The notes under the pieces: generated by a model
Database searches by the model: none
What the model was told of the DNA's origin: nothing
What the model saw: the letters and a program-made list of their open reading frames with translations, nothing else
Part shown: positions 16,057 through 25,655 of the stretch, one piece after another
How positions within the stretch are numbered: position 1 is the first letter of the stretch
Layout of the letters: the number at the start of each line of letters is the position of its first letter
Origin: JBBIMS01 sp964531645
GTDB lineage: Bacteria > Acidobacteriota > Aminicenantia > JBFLYD01 > JBBIMS01
Direction of reading: 5' to 3'
Length of the DNA stretch: 64,000 nt
NCBI GenBank assembly: GCA_964531645.1
Contig: CAZHEF010000007.1
Span: forward strand, 5,684-69,683
Made by a program: the position numbers and the translations under genes

Positions 16057-16897
16057 TATTTGACCTGGTCTGTTTAATCTGAGAAATTTTTTCCAGAAGT
16101 TTTTCCAGCAAATTTGCGTAAGCTGAGTAATAGGAAGACTTGCGCACCCTTTCTTCAAGGTCTTTTGCTTTTTCCAAAAACACCTCTTCTCTTTTCATTT
16201 CATACAACTTGTAATAGGTTTCTATTGTCTTATCTACCAGTCCCTGCTTCAAATAAATTTCCGCCATTGTCGGAGTTACAAAGGCTTCTTCCTCTTCCAC
16301 CTTTTCCTTTATCTCTCGCGCCATCGTCTCTATATCTCCTGCCTCAATTCTTTTTGTTGCAAATTCCTCTTCAACTTCTTCCTTAACAGGTTCTTCTGGA
16401 AGAGAAGGAACAACCTTTTCCTCTTTTACTTTGACCTCGCCTCTTTCCAGAACCCGCTCCTCCGGTAGAGTTGGAGGTACGGGCAAATCCTTTTTTTCGA
16501 AAATCCTGTTTATTTCCATCAGCTTCTGAGAGAGATCCTCATCAAAGGGATTGAAGAAAAAGAGTTTTTCAAGGGCACTCTTGGCACATTGAAAGTCTCT
16601 CTTCTGCATACAAACATTGTAAAGAATTCTGTAAGCTGGAGTGTTATCAGGTACTCTTCTCAGAATATCATTAAGTAGCTTGAAAGACTCATCCAGTCTC
16701 CCGAGTTTGAACAAAATTTCCGCAAGCAGAACTTGCCCTGATATTAAATCTGGGTGTTTCTCAAGACCCTTGTTGCAAGCCTCCAGAGCCTTTTCAAAAT
16801 TTAACTCATCTCTGTAAGCTTCTGCAAGATAAAAATAATTCCTGGGATCTGGATTAAATCTAGCTCTCCTTTCAAGCTCTTCTATCTTTGATGACAT
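16049..16897 (-). CDS. TPR-repeat protein
   Basis: A 282-residue cytosolic protein. The N-terminal ~125 residues form three to four TPRs (RFNPDPRNYFYLAEAYRDEL, EKALEACNKGLEKHPDL, LDESFKLLNDILRRVPDN). A Glu/Pro/Val-rich linker at about 135-195 and a second helical TPR-like block follow, including EAFVTPTMAEIYLKQGLVDK. A scaffold between pilus genes and the overlapping Roadblock protein is plausible but inferred. It starts with MSSKIEELERRARFNP behind an AGGAG-like site (AAAGGAGAAAT). Confidence 0.8.
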   Translation of the reverse strand: MSSKIEELERRARFNPDPRNYFYLAEAYRDELNFEKALEACNKGLEKHPDLISGQVLLAEILFKLGRLDESFKLLNDILRRVPDNTPAYRILYNVCMQKRDFQCAKSALEKLFFFNPFDEDLSQKLMEINRIFEKKDLPVPPTLPEERVLERGEVKVKEEKVVPSLPEEPVKEEVEEEFATKRIEAGDIETMAREIKEKVEEEEAFVTPTMAEIYLKQGLVDKTIETYYKLYEMKREEVFLEKAKDLEERVRKSSYYSAYANLLEKLLEKISQIKQTRSNNV

Positions 16898-16946
16898 ATT
16901 TCTCCTTTAAATCTCAAAACTTCTTCTCAGAAAGATCTCTAAAATC

Positions 16947-17564
16947 CTATGGACATGCGCATGGCCAAGGAAAAGACACTTCTAAATGAATAGGGATTAC
17001 ACAATAGATTTGCATGTTGGAATTTGGTGGTGAAGCCCATCTCGCCCTTATGAAGAATGAGTCAATTGAAAGAATATATACATCTCTATAGGGATTATCT
17101 GGAGGGCCATAGAAACCGCTGTACCAGACTGTTTTATGGCAATATTCCTCATAATCAGGTGCTGTATAAGTTATGTTGACATATCCGTTTGCATCAGTAT
17201 AAAACTCCTTAACATAATATCCATCGAAATTTCCAAAGTCAGCTCTTCCTCCACCCGTTTCTGTCTTTTCTTTAACTACATTTCCATATTTATCAGCTGT
17301 TTTTGTTACCAGAGTATATGTCCATAATGTTTCAAAATATATTGGAGCTCCTGAAATTGGCTTGCCAGTATAATCGTAAAATCTAACCCTTATCTGAGTA
17401 GTATTTCGTTCCATTCCAACTAATACTATTGTTGGATTTGCACTACCTTCCAATATATATGATAGTGTCGAAGGTCCGCTTAAAGGAGGTTCTGCAACCT
17501 CATCTCTCTTGCAAGAAATTAAAGGAAGAAGAATTAAAAGCATAAAGATGGTCAATTTCTTCAT
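16947..17564 (-). CDS. Lipoprotein with Ig-like (Big_1-like) domain
   Basis: A lipoprotein of about 205 residues with signal MKKLTIFMLLILLPLISC, lipobox LISC, and then an Ig-like/invasin-type module. The module carries TQIRVRFYDYTGKPISGAPIYF and DANGYVNITYTAPD, as in bacterial Ig-like proteins. An AAGGAGG ribosome site precedes the ATG at 17564. It lies 11 bases after another lipoprotein and downstream of pilQ, so it may belong to the pilus transcript. It has no known catalytic motif. Confidence 0.7.
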   Translation of the reverse strand: MKKLTIFMLLILLPLISCKRDEVAEPPLSGPSTLSYILEGSANPTIVLVGMERNTTQIRVRFYDYTGKPISGAPIYFETLWTYTLVTKTADKYGNVVKEKTETGGGRADFGNFDGYYVKEFYTDANGYVNITYTAPDYEEYCHKTVWYSGFYGPPDNPYRDVYILSIDSFFIRARWASPPNSNMQIYCVIPIHLEVSFPWPCACP

Positions 17565-17575
17565 CAAGCACCTCC

Positions 17576-18181
17576 TTATTGAGGACAATCAGAGTCGAAG
17601 TTTGCCCAGTCTCTGAAATAAATTGTGAGCTTACCTTGTGCTGTAACTTTATTTCCAGCAATATCTTCACCATAGAAATCAACAATTGCTATCGCCTCAA
17701 TTACATTGTTTGTCCCTATCAAATTTATAAGGGGAGGCATTTCTTTTGCAGTTGTTCTCACAATATCAAAACTCCAGCTTACTGTTCCATCTATTGGAAC
17801 ATAAATATCCATTGCACCTTCATAAGAATTAGGGACATCAACTCCTTCGATATTTCTTCCATCTGTCCTGATATATCTTACCCTGTATCTTTGAACTCTT
17901 ATATCATTGTAAAAGGTTGGGGTTCTTACAGGGCTCAACAGCTTTGCTGTGAAGGTTACCTTTGCAAAATCTCCTTTTACATAATAACACTTTCCTGAAG
18001 CAGGATTTATAACAACATCGGAGTCAAGAGCTGTGGTATCTTCTCCTCCTCCAGAAATTCCAACGAGAGATGTAATCAGCAGAACAGATGCGGAGCGTGT
18101 TTTGTTTTCAAGGACATTGCAGGAATTAAAGAAAAGAAAAGGCAGAATGGCTAATACTAAAATTGTTATTTTCTTTGCCAT
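17576..18181 (-). CDS. Lipoprotein of unknown function
   Basis: A 201-residue exported lipoprotein (MAKKITILVLAILPFLFFNSC, lipobox FNSC at about 18-21). The mature part is beta-rich: YVKGDFAKVTFTAKLLSP, and ANFDSDCPQ at the end. I do not recognise a family. It is 12 bases downstream of pilQ and just before the Ig-like lipoprotein; the two may be accessory outer-membrane parts of the pilus or simply co-transcribed. Confidence 0.6.
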   Translation of the reverse strand: MAKKITILVLAILPFLFFNSCNVLENKTRSASVLLITSLVGISGGGEDTTALDSDVVINPASGKCYYVKGDFAKVTFTAKLLSPVRTPTFYNDIRVQRYRVRYIRTDGRNIEGVDVPNSYEGAMDIYVPIDGTVSWSFDIVRTTAKEMPPLINLIGTNNVIEAIAIVDFYGEDIAGNKVTAQGKLTIYFRDWANFDSDCPQ

Positions 18182-18193
18182 CTTACTTACCTC

Positions 18194-20521
18194 CTAACCT
18201 TTGATAATTCTTGGAGTTATAAATATCAGCAATTCTTTATTAAGAACATTCTTTGAAAAGCCTTTGAATAGATTTCCAATTATTGGGATCTTGGAAAGTC
18301 CGGGGACTGAGTTTGTTGTTATGGTATCTTCTATTCTGTAGATACCTCCTATTACCGCTGTTCCTCCATCCTTTACCAAGACAGTTGTTTTTGCACTCTG
18401 GGTAATTATTGGAGGAATTCCCTGAACAAGGTTTGCAAAATCAGCTGCGTCGTTTCTTATTTCAATGGTCATGATTATTGTTCCTTCAGCTGTAATCTGG
18501 GGAGTTACATGTAGTTCAAGGGCTGCGTTGACATATCTTGTTGTAACAGTATTGTTAGCAACAGTCTGAACAGGAATCTGTCTTCCCTGAAGAATCTCTG
18601 CTGTCTCATTATTCTGAGCTGATATCTTTGGTGCAGAAAGAATTTTCCCCTGTCCAGATGTTTCAAGCGCAGTTAGAGCTATATCCAATCTAAAAGTGTC
18701 GACAACATTTCCAAGAGAAATTCCGAGTCCGCTGGAGAAAGCAGGAGCTGGTAGATTTACCGCATATCCATCAAGGGGATTATTTTGTAACCCTCCTTCC
18801 TTTATTGCGGAACCATCAACTATCATTGAATTCGGGAACCTAAGAGAAGTTTGATTTCCATATGCTGCATCAGCAGCCGCAAAGAATCCCCACTGAATAC
18901 CTAAATTCTTTGTATAATTTGTGTTTATCTCTACTATTCTTGCCTCAATCGAGACCTGAGGTATTGCTGCATCGAGAGTCTCAATAAGCTTGTCTATCAC
19001 ACCCACTTTATCAGGTATATCTGAGATGATTAAAGTGTTGGTTCTTTCATCGATTATTATCTCTCCTCTCTGGGAGAGCTGTTTTTGCAAAATTGGCTGA
19101 ACTGCTCTTGCCTTTGCATAACTTAATGTCCTTGTTATGACCTTTAGCTCACCCGCAAGTTGTTGTGCCTCTTTTAGTTTCCTGGCCGCCTCTTGCTCCC
19201 TTGTGAGAGTCTCAACTTTAGCTATTCTCAAAACATTTCCTTCCATCACAGAGCCCAGACCATTTGTCTTCAAAATTAAATCAAGAGCCTGATCCCATGG
19301 TATCTGAACAAGTTCGCATGTTACTCTTCCTGTAACTCCTGGATCAATAATTATGTTAATATTAGCTACAGTGGCAACAAACTTGAGAAAATCTCTTATG
19401 TCAGCATCTTTAAACCTGAATGTGAACTTTTCTCCCCTGTAAACTTTTCCTTCCTCGGTTATCACTTTAGGCTGGAAGAGTTCCTGTGCAGGTTTTTTTG
19501 GTTCTTCCTTGGGCTTTGCCTCTGGCTTTTGCTCTTTTACTTTCTCCTCCTTTGGCTCTTCTTTAGGCTTTTCCTGTTCAGCTTTCGGAGGTGCCGTGGT
19601 CTTTGGAACCTCAACCTTCTCTTCCTTCTTCTCCACTGGAGTTATCTTTGTTTCTGTAGGTGCTACCTTTTCTTCTTTTTTAGGAGTCTCAGTGCTCACC
19701 TTTCCCTTAACAGCTATGAGCTTTGAATAGAATACAGTAATTAAAATCCCATCTGCAACGCTCTTTACATTGTACTCAGGGGTTTTTCCGGTAACATCAA
19801 TGACAATCCTTGTCACATAAGGGGATGTCCTGTTTTGTGCAACTCTCACTGACTTAACAACTGCACTACCCTTTACTGGCAAAACGCCCTTCATACAAAG
19901 ATTTTTTGCTTCAATAAGGTCAACAACTATTCTATTTGGGTTTTCAAGGGTAAAATCTTCAAACTTATTAAGGTTTTCTCCAATTACAAGAACTTCGAGA
20001 CCTCCTTCAAAGGGGTTAACTTTCAAATCCTTAACCTGAGTTGTGGTTATACTTTTCTCTTCTTGTGGAGGAGATGGTGTACGTTCAGATGTTACCTGAG
20101 GAACTGTGGTCTTAGGTTTTGCAGAAGGAACAGATTCAGGATTGTAAAAATTCACAAGGAGCTCGTCCTTTTCGGAATAAACTCTGTAAGGAACTGGCTT
20201 AGCAAGGAAGAAATTTGCAAGAACTCCTTTTTCTCTTTGTTGAAGGACAAGTTTTTTCACCACAGAGGAATTAACATTATACTCTCTTGGAATTTCCTTC
20301 ATATTTGCCTGGTTCAACTCCATCTTCACAAGAAGGATATCAGATGGATCATTGTAGATTGGAGGGAGAGGAACAAAGGAAGAAGTTTTGAAGATGAAAA
20401 CTGTTTTGTCATTCTGATTGTCAAAAAGAACCTTGTTAATGCTTACATCATCCTTTTGTTCTCCCTGAATGGAAAAAGAGAGCAAGAAAATTACAAGAAA
20501 GAATAAACAAATCTTTTTCAT
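18194..20521 (-). CDS. pilQ: Type IV pilus secretin PilQ
   Basis: A 775-residue outer-membrane pore through which the pilus passes. After a signal peptide (to about SFSIQG) come two AMIN-type segments (about 25-110 and 165-270) that bind peptidoglycan. A long Lys/Glu/Pro linker (about 275-345), a secretin/TonB short N-terminal (STN) domain (FRFKDADIRDFLKFVA), N1-type domains, and the secretin barrel with KILSAPKISAQNNETAEI and PLLSKIP-type end (VPGLSKIPIIGNLFKG) follow. Its ATG overlaps the pilP stop by 4 bases. It is last of the pilMNOPQ set, the usual order. Confidence 0.95.
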   Translation of the reverse strand: MKKICLFFLVIFLLSFSIQGEQKDDVSINKVLFDNQNDKTVFIFKTSSFVPLPPIYNDPSDILLVKMELNQANMKEIPREYNVNSSVVKKLVLQQREKGVLANFFLAKPVPYRVYSEKDELLVNFYNPESVPSAKPKTTVPQVTSERTPSPPQEEKSITTTQVKDLKVNPFEGGLEVLVIGENLNKFEDFTLENPNRIVVDLIEAKNLCMKGVLPVKGSAVVKSVRVAQNRTSPYVTRIVIDVTGKTPEYNVKSVADGILITVFYSKLIAVKGKVSTETPKKEEKVAPTETKITPVEKKEEKVEVPKTTAPPKAEQEKPKEEPKEEKVKEQKPEAKPKEEPKKPAQELFQPKVITEEGKVYRGEKFTFRFKDADIRDFLKFVATVANINIIIDPGVTGRVTCELVQIPWDQALDLILKTNGLGSVMEGNVLRIAKVETLTREQEAARKLKEAQQLAGELKVITRTLSYAKARAVQPILQKQLSQRGEIIIDERTNTLIISDIPDKVGVIDKLIETLDAAIPQVSIEARIVEINTNYTKNLGIQWGFFAAADAAYGNQTSLRFPNSMIVDGSAIKEGGLQNNPLDGYAVNLPAPAFSSGLGISLGNVVDTFRLDIALTALETSGQGKILSAPKISAQNNETAEILQGRQIPVQTVANNTVTTRYVNAALELHVTPQITAEGTIIMTIEIRNDAADFANLVQGIPPIITQSAKTTVLVKDGGTAVIGGIYRIEDTITTNSVPGLSKIPIIGNLFKGFSKNVLNKELLIFITPRIIKG

Positions 20522-20979
20522 TTTCCCTCCTCTTCAGGGCTTAGTTTTTTGACTATATCTTCATAATTTCTAATTAATCCAGGTCTTCTTAACTCCCTTC
20601 TAAAAATAACCTTATTTGAATCTATTGATAATACATATCCGTCAAAAAGCCTATCTCCTTTTTTCAAAAAATAAGGCATACCATCTGGTCCTGTTACAAT
20701 TGCCCAGTACTGACCTTTTCCATAAGAGATTCCTACAACCTCAAGTTCTCCAATGAGAAGAGCTTGCTCTCCTGTCAGCCCTGGAGTTTTCTCCTTTCTT
20801 TCTCCAGCAAGAAGATCAACGAAAGGATCCCTCCTTCCCTGGGGATCATAGACATAATCTCCTGGAGGATTTTCATCTCCTGCAACTTTCTGTTCTCCGC
20901 TCTTCGGAGGTTGTTGTTGAGAGTTGAGAATAGAAAGCGAAAATATGGAAAATAAAATAAAAATAAAAATTTTTCTCAT
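20518..20979 (-). CDS. pilP: Type IV pilus inner-membrane lipoprotein/alignment protein PilP
   Basis: It links the PilN/PilO inner-membrane complex to the PilQ secretin. The start at 20979 gives a signal sequence (MRKIFIFILFSIFSLSILNS) and a short Q/P-rich linker, then the PilP core: DPFVDLLAGERKE, ALLIGELEVVGISYGKGQYWAIV and GPDGMPYFLKKGDRLFDGYV. A longer frame reaching 21087 is the end of pilO out of frame. No lipobox Cys is visible near the cleavage site, unlike many PilP proteins. The ATG touches the pilO stop (TAATG) and the stop overlaps pilQ. Confidence 0.9.
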   Translation of the reverse strand: MRKIFIFILFSIFSLSILNSQQQPPKSGEQKVAGDENPPGDYVYDPQGRRDPFVDLLAGERKEKTPGLTGEQALLIGELEVVGISYGKGQYWAIVTGPDGMPYFLKKGDRLFDGYVLSIDSNKVIFRRELRRPGLIRNYEDIVKKLSPEEEGK

Positions 20980-21605
20980 TATATACCCTCCATCTTTTCG
21001 GTTTCCTTTTCCCTTCCTGCAGGTCTTTCTCTTCGTGGAGGTGGAGTAGGAGGTTTCTCCTGTCCAATGTAGGTAATAGCATCCCATGTTATGCTTATAC
21101 TTCTAAGAGAAGTCTGTCTTGGAAGAGATGCGATTACAATGTTGTCAACATTAAAGATTTTTTTATACCTGCTCAGATGATCCAAAAAGTATCCGAAGTC
21201 ATGATAATTTCCCGACATGCTTATGGAGAATGGCCATTCTATGTAAAGATCCTTCTGAGCCTCAGGTTTAGGACTAAACTTCGAAATTTCGAGACGATAA
21301 TTGTAAGCAAGAGATTGTATCTTTTTTATTATATCGCTCACATCCTTTCTTTCGGGAAGTATTTCCTTTAATGTTTTTAGCTTTTCATCAAGATATGCAA
21401 CTTCCCTCTTCAACCTTTCTGCTTCCAATTTTCTTTTTTCAGCCTTTTCCACATCTTCCTGAACACTTTTTCTCTGCTCCTTTATCGAGTTGAGTATACC
21501 GAGCTGTCCTTTGAAATAAACAAAGTAAGAAGCTACCAAAATCAATATACAAAAACCTAAAAATACTAATAACTGAGCAAGAGGAGATAATTTTTTTAAA
21601 TCCAT
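20979..21605 (-). CDS. pilO: Type IV pilus alignment protein PilO
   Basis: A 208-residue bitopic protein: one N-terminal membrane helix (about 12-32), a periplasmic coiled coil (EQRKSVQEDVEKAEKRKLEAE) and a ferredoxin-like domain with the family segments FISVSGNYHDFGYFLDHL and IVIASLP. It pairs with PilN. It lies 3 bases after pilN. Confidence 0.92.
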   Translation of the reverse strand: MDLKKLSPLAQLLVFLGFCILILVASYFVYFKGQLGILNSIKEQRKSVQEDVEKAEKRKLEAERLKREVAYLDEKLKTLKEILPERKDVSDIIKKIQSLAYNYRLEISKFSPKPEAQKDLYIEWPFSISMSGNYHDFGYFLDHLSRYKKIFNVDNIVIASLPRQTSLRSISITWDAITYIGQEKPPTPPPRRERPAGREKETEKMEGI

Positions 21606-21608
21606 CTC

Positions 21609-22184
21609 TCACCTCTTTTCAATAGAAAATTTTGCCTCAATTGTGAAGTCAAATACCCCTCCACCTTCTGAAGTCGAGCTCATTGTTGAATCTTTAAGGG
21701 TTACATCTTTAAAAAAACCAGTGGTTTCAAGGGCTGATATGAAATCTGCAATTATATTGTTGGAAAAAGCTTTCCCTGAGATGGAAACCTTCCCTCCTGA
21801 AAATGCAAGCCTCTTCAACCACATACCCTCTTGAACATTCTTGCTTACTTCGTCAAGTAAACGAACCGGCACTTTCTGCTTTTCTTTAAGAGCTTCTATT
21901 ACCCTTATTTTCTCTTCAAAAGCTTTTTTCTGGGCATTATATTTTTCAATATCAGCAATAACTCCCGCAAGCTCTTTCTTTTTGATTTCAAGCTCTTCAA
22001 GCAATCTCCTTTCAGATTCAATCGTCCTTGTTATGCGTAGATAAAATAGTAAAATCAAAACACCCGTTAAAATGAGAAGAAGAACCAAAAGGGAGGTGTG
22101 GATCTTTTCTTTTTTCTCAGGTTTTACAGTTATTAGAGGTTTTACCTCTTTCTTTTCAACCCTTAATAAATTAATTTTTATCAT
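21609..22184 (-). CDS. pilN: Type IV pilus protein PilN
   Basis: A 191-residue bitopic protein starting MIKINLLRVEKKE, the N-terminal motif (INLL) that binds a groove of PilM. One membrane helix at about 31-50, a coiled coil with EELEIKKKELAGVIADIE, and a C-terminal fimbrial-assembly domain (VSGKAFSNN-like KVSISGKAFSNNIIADFI) follow. It lies 2 bases after pilM. Confidence 0.93.
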   Translation of the reverse strand: MIKINLLRVEKKEVKPLITVKPEKKEKIHTSLLVLLLILTGVLILLFYLRITRTIESERRLLEELEIKKKELAGVIADIEKYNAQKKAFEEKIRVIEALKEKQKVPVRLLDEVSKNVQEGMWLKRLAFSGGKVSISGKAFSNNIIADFISALETTGFFKDVTLKDSTMSSTSEGGGVFDFTIEAKFSIEKR

Positions 22185-22186
22185 GA

Positions 22187-23254
22187 CTAATCTCCTATTT
22201 TTCTCAAAGCAAGCCCGACTGCTATACTAAAAACAGGTGCCATCTCCATCAAGAAGTCCCTATCATATAGTTTTTCGCTGAAACGAATATTCCTGAAGGG
22301 ATTAAAAAGTTCAACAGGACAATCAAATTCTTTGCTGAGAAAACCTTGAAGACCAGGCAATTTTGAGGAACCGCCGCTTAAGATAATCCTCTCAATCCTC
22401 TTGTCAGTGTAGGACAGTTTCAGAAAGTCAATGGTTTGAGCAATCTCCCTTCTGAGGTCATTAAAGCCAATCTGAATTAACGGTTGGATAACAGCAGGTG
22501 AAATCCCATCAACAGAGTTTCCTCTTTTCAGACTCTCTGCTTTCTCAAAGGTCAGAGAGAACTCTCTCTGGATCAAATCTGTAAAGTAATTTCCACCAAA
22601 AGAAATATCTCTTATTAATAGAGGGACTCCAGAAACCACTATGTTGATATTGGTAACAGAGGCACCAATATTGATAAGAACAATCACCCTATCTCTGTAC
22701 ATCTCATAATTTGCCTCAAATGCATTTTGAAGAGCAAGACCATCCACATCCATCAAAGCTACATTTCTTCCTGCCTGAATAACCGCAGCTGAATAGAGAT
22801 TTATCCTGTCCTTTCTTGCTGCGGTCAGGATTATTTCCATCTTACCCTGTTCTTGAGAAGTGCTAAGAATAAAGTAGTCGAGATTAACATCTTCAATCGG
22901 AAGGGAGATATGATGCTTTGCTTCCCATTGAATTGATTCTTCCAGTTCTTCAGGGCTCATGAGAGGAAGGATTATCTTTTTAATACTAACTGCACTTCCT
23001 GAGATAGAAGTTGCAACATTGTTGTTCTTTATCTTCAGCTCAGCAAAAAGCTTTTTGATAGAATCAGAGACAGTTGTGGAATCCATAATTGTTCCTTCTA
23101 CAATAGCTTGATGAGGTAGTGGTTCATAACCAAGAGCTATCAATTCATATACTTCTTCATGCTTCTTCGCTCTTGAGCCAAGTTCTACAAGCTTTATCGC
23201 ATTGGAACCCAAATCTAAACCTACCAAATTCTTCTTTTTCCCCATGCCAAACAC
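22187..23254 (-). CDS. pilM: Type IV pilus actin-like ATPase PilM
   Basis: A 355-residue cytosolic actin-fold protein. It has phosphate 1 GLDLGSNAIKLVEL, a PilM-typical segment EESIQWEAKHHISLPIEDVNLDY, VLINIGASVTNINIV (phosphate 2) and ILSGGSSKLPGLQGFLS (adenosine). It forms the cytoplasmic ring under PilN/PilO. The start is GTG (GTG TTT GGC ATG), with AAGGAG seven bases upstream; an internal ATG three codons later is the alternative. It is the first gene of pilMNOPQ; A/T-rich sequence with no clear promoter lies upstream. Confidence 0.94.
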   Translation of the reverse strand: MFGMGKKKNLVGLDLGSNAIKLVELGSRAKKHEEVYELIALGYEPLPHQAIVEGTIMDSTTVSDSIKKLFAELKIKNNNVATSISGSAVSIKKIILPLMSPEELEESIQWEAKHHISLPIEDVNLDYFILSTSQEQGKMEIILTAARKDRINLYSAAVIQAGRNVALMDVDGLALQNAFEANYEMYRDRVIVLINIGASVTNINIVVSGVPLLIRDISFGGNYFTDLIQREFSLTFEKAESLKRGNSVDGISPAVIQPLIQIGFNDLRREIAQTIDFLKLSYTDKRIERIILSGGSSKLPGLQGFLSKEFDCPVELFNPFRNIRFSEKLYDRDFLMEMAPVFSIAVGLALRKIGD

Positions 23255-23400
23255 ATTAAATCTCCTTCATTTCTTTATTCTTATTTCTTTGTATCAGAAA
23301 AAAAAACCCTTGTCAAGTGTTTCCTAATTTGAGGGGTAAAAATAGCCTCAATAGTGCATGAAAAGGGGAAATAAGTATATTTTAGATTCAATATTTTCAA

Positions 23401-24786
23401 CTATTTTTGAATTTCGACCCCAAAATTAAACTTATCACTCTTGCTTTTCCCATTTCTCCCTTCCTTCTCTTTCTGTTTAAATCTTGGTAATTTGGATATA
23501 GTATTGAACCAAACCTCAGCCATTAGCTGATATCCCTCTTCATTGGGATGATTATGTCCTGAGTAAAGGGCTCTCCATCCACCTTTTTCTTCAGGATAAC
23601 TCATGAAAGCATTGAACTGGTCAACAAGGGGGATTTTATACTTTCCAGCTATCTGTATTATAAATTGATTTATTTCCTCTATTCTCGGGTTCAAAAATTC
23701 TGCCCAGAATGCTTTGGGTATGATGTTGGCAATCAGTGGTTTCATCTTATAGGAGATAGAGATTTTTATCATCTCTTCCAGATTCAAAGCAGTAAACCAG
23801 GCAGGATAATGCCACACATCATTTGTCCCTTCCATAATTAAAATATAGCGAGAAGGATCCTGCTTTATCACATTCTCTATCCTCGAAAGACCCGCAACAG
23901 TATCCTCTCCTGGAATCCCCTTGTTTAAAACCTTTAATTTTTCCGAGTATTCAGCCTTCAGAAGCCTTTCGAGTCTTGGCACATACCCCTCTGCTTCAGG
24001 CTTGTAATCAACCATACCATATGTAATACTGTCTCCAAAAGCTATGAGTGAATTCATATCCATTTCAAAGGATTCCTCTTTCCCTTCTTTTTCTATAGAA
24101 TCCCTCATACTTTTTATAATAAACCTTCCATCTCTATAAATTTTCCAGATGATATCAAGAGGTTCTAAGGACAATGAAGGCTCTATATCTTGAAAATTAT
24201 TATTAGTTATCCTTTCTATTGATCCAAAACTTGAACCATCCCATTTTGTAAGATAAATTTCCCAGTCATTACCATCAAACCCTGCCCAAGAAATCCATAT
24301 TATCCAATCTTTATCTTTTTTTGCGGTTATAAAAAAAGAAGGGAATTTAAAGACAGATTCAAAATGAAGAATTCCTTCTTTTAGGAAGGAATAAAAAATT
24401 CCTGAAGGAGACGGAATTAAAAGAAGTAATCTTCCTGATGCGTCTTCTTCAATCACAGGTGCCGAAACATCAAAGGGTAAATCAAGGATATATTGTGTGA
24501 ATTTTCTATTTGAATAGATGATTAGAGATTGGACACCTTTATGTTTGTTCACCCATACAACAGCAGGAGAATTATTTTGAAAGAAAAGATAGGGATCACG
24601 ATTATCTCCTGAAAATTTCTCAGAAAGATTTTTTATATTAAATACATCTCCACTCTTCTCTATTAAAAATATTTCGCTTTTACCATTCACTGGTAAATTT
24701 GAAACGCTTAATTCTTTGCTATCTTCTGAAAGCACTGGAATAGCAAAGAGAAGTAAGAAAAATGAAAATCTCAATATAAATGACAT
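23401..24786 (-). CDS. Secreted SGNH/GDSL hydrolase with N-terminal beta domain
   Basis: A 461-residue exported protein. The signal peptide ends near LSEDS. A beta-rich, propeller-like region of about 200 residues follows, including NNFQDIEPSLSLEPLDIIWK. Then comes an SGNH hydrolase with block I FGDSITYG, block III EGTNDVWHYPAW and a C-terminal HNHPNEEGYQLMAEVWF with the catalytic His. It should hydrolyse esters of lipids or glycans outside the inner membrane. Its start overlaps the oppF stop by 16 bases, so it is the last gene of the mcm-oppD-oppF run. Confidence 0.85.
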   Translation of the reverse strand: MSFILRFSFFLLLFAIPVLSEDSKELSVSNLPVNGKSEIFLIEKSGDVFNIKNLSEKFSGDNRDPYLFFQNNSPAVVWVNKHKGVQSLIIYSNRKFTQYILDLPFDVSAPVIEEDASGRLLLLIPSPSGIFYSFLKEGILHFESVFKFPSFFITAKKDKDWIIWISWAGFDGNDWEIYLTKWDGSSFGSIERITNNNFQDIEPSLSLEPLDIIWKIYRDGRFIIKSMRDSIEKEGKEESFEMDMNSLIAFGDSITYGMVDYKPEAEGYVPRLERLLKAEYSEKLKVLNKGIPGEDTVAGLSRIENVIKQDPSRYILIMEGTNDVWHYPAWFTALNLEEMIKISISYKMKPLIANIIPKAFWAEFLNPRIEEINQFIIQIAGKYKIPLVDQFNAFMSYPEEKGGWRALYSGHNHPNEEGYQLMAEVWFNTISKLPRFKQKEKEGRNGKSKSDKFNFGVEIQK

Positions 24787-25655
24787 CTAACAAACCTCAA
24801 ATTTATAAATCTTAATTCAGGAAGGGCTGATTTGCAAAGTTCAATTTTAAAATTGCAATTTATTGAAAAAGGACATCCTCTATCAGAAGGCATTTCAAGA
24901 CTTTCTTTAAATTCAGGAAAAAGGAGAAATTTTGTGTAAGGATGATAAGGATTTTTTAATATATCCACATTTCCACTTTCCATAATTATGCCTTTATGCA
25001 AAATAATAAGGCTTTCGGTAAAGAAATTTATATCCCTTAAATCGTGGGTAATAAAAATCCATGCCATTATATTCTTTCTCCTGTGATCAACAAGGGTAGA
25101 AAGTATCTGATTTTTGACTACTGGATCTATAAAAGAAAAAGGCTCATCAAGAATTAAAAGAGAAGGAGAAACTAAGAGCGCTCTTGCAATTGCTAATCTT
25201 TGTTTCTCTCCTCCACTAAGTTCCTCAGCTTTCCTATTTTTAAGGGACCTTTCCATCCCAAATAATTCCATAAAAAAATCAATTTTTTTATCCAGCTCTT
25301 TTGTAGAGCAGATTTTATAATTCAAAAGAGGTTCTTTCAGCAGAAACTCCACCCTCTTTTTCGGGTTAAGAGATCTTCCCGGATCCTGAAACACTAATTG
25401 AATTTCCTTCCATACAAATTTTTTCGAGGGGTTTTCAATTAATTTATTTTTAAAGATAACTTTTCCATAGGTAGGTCTTTCGAGAAAAGAAGCAAGCATT
25501 GCAATTGTTGTTTTTCCTGAACCTGACTCTCCTATTATGGTAAGGACAGCGTTTTCTTTTGCTGAGAAACTAACTCCATCAAGGGCTTTAACAACCTTCC
25601 CTCGTCCTCCTTTATAATATTTTTTCACATTATTGAATCTTAAAATTTCACTCAT
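24771..25655 (-). CDS. Oligopeptide ABC transporter ATPase OppF/DppF
   Basis: A 294-residue ATPase: Walker A GESGSGKTT (about 40-48), signature LSGGEKQRLAIARAL, Walker B LLILDEPFSFIDP and switch His FITHDLRD. The C-terminal extension ends with a Cys-containing segment typical of oligopeptide/dipeptide transporters. Partner of the adjacent OppD-type ATPase, overlapping it by 8 bases. No permease genes are next to it. Confidence 0.88.
   Translation of the reverse strand: MSEILRFNNVKKYYKGGRGKVVKALDGVSFSAKENAVLTIIGESGSGKTTIAMLASFLERPTYGKVIFKNKLIENPSKKFVWKEIQLVFQDPGRSLNPKKRVEFLLKEPLLNYKICSTKELDKKIDFFMELFGMERSLKNRKAEELSGGEKQRLAIARALLVSPSLLILDEPFSFIDPVVKNQILSTLVDHRRKNIMAWIFITHDLRDINFFTESLIILHKGIIMESGNVDILKNPYHPYTKFLLFPEFKESLEMPSDRGCPFSINCNFKIELCKSALPELRFINLRFVRCHLY

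Noticed and set aside
16057..16158. Longer N-terminus of the Roadblock protein
   Set aside because: The extra residues are the upstream TPR gene read in another frame and do not match the domain.
20980..21087. Longer N-terminus of PilP
   Set aside because: It overlaps the conserved end of pilO and would place a polar stretch before the signal peptide.
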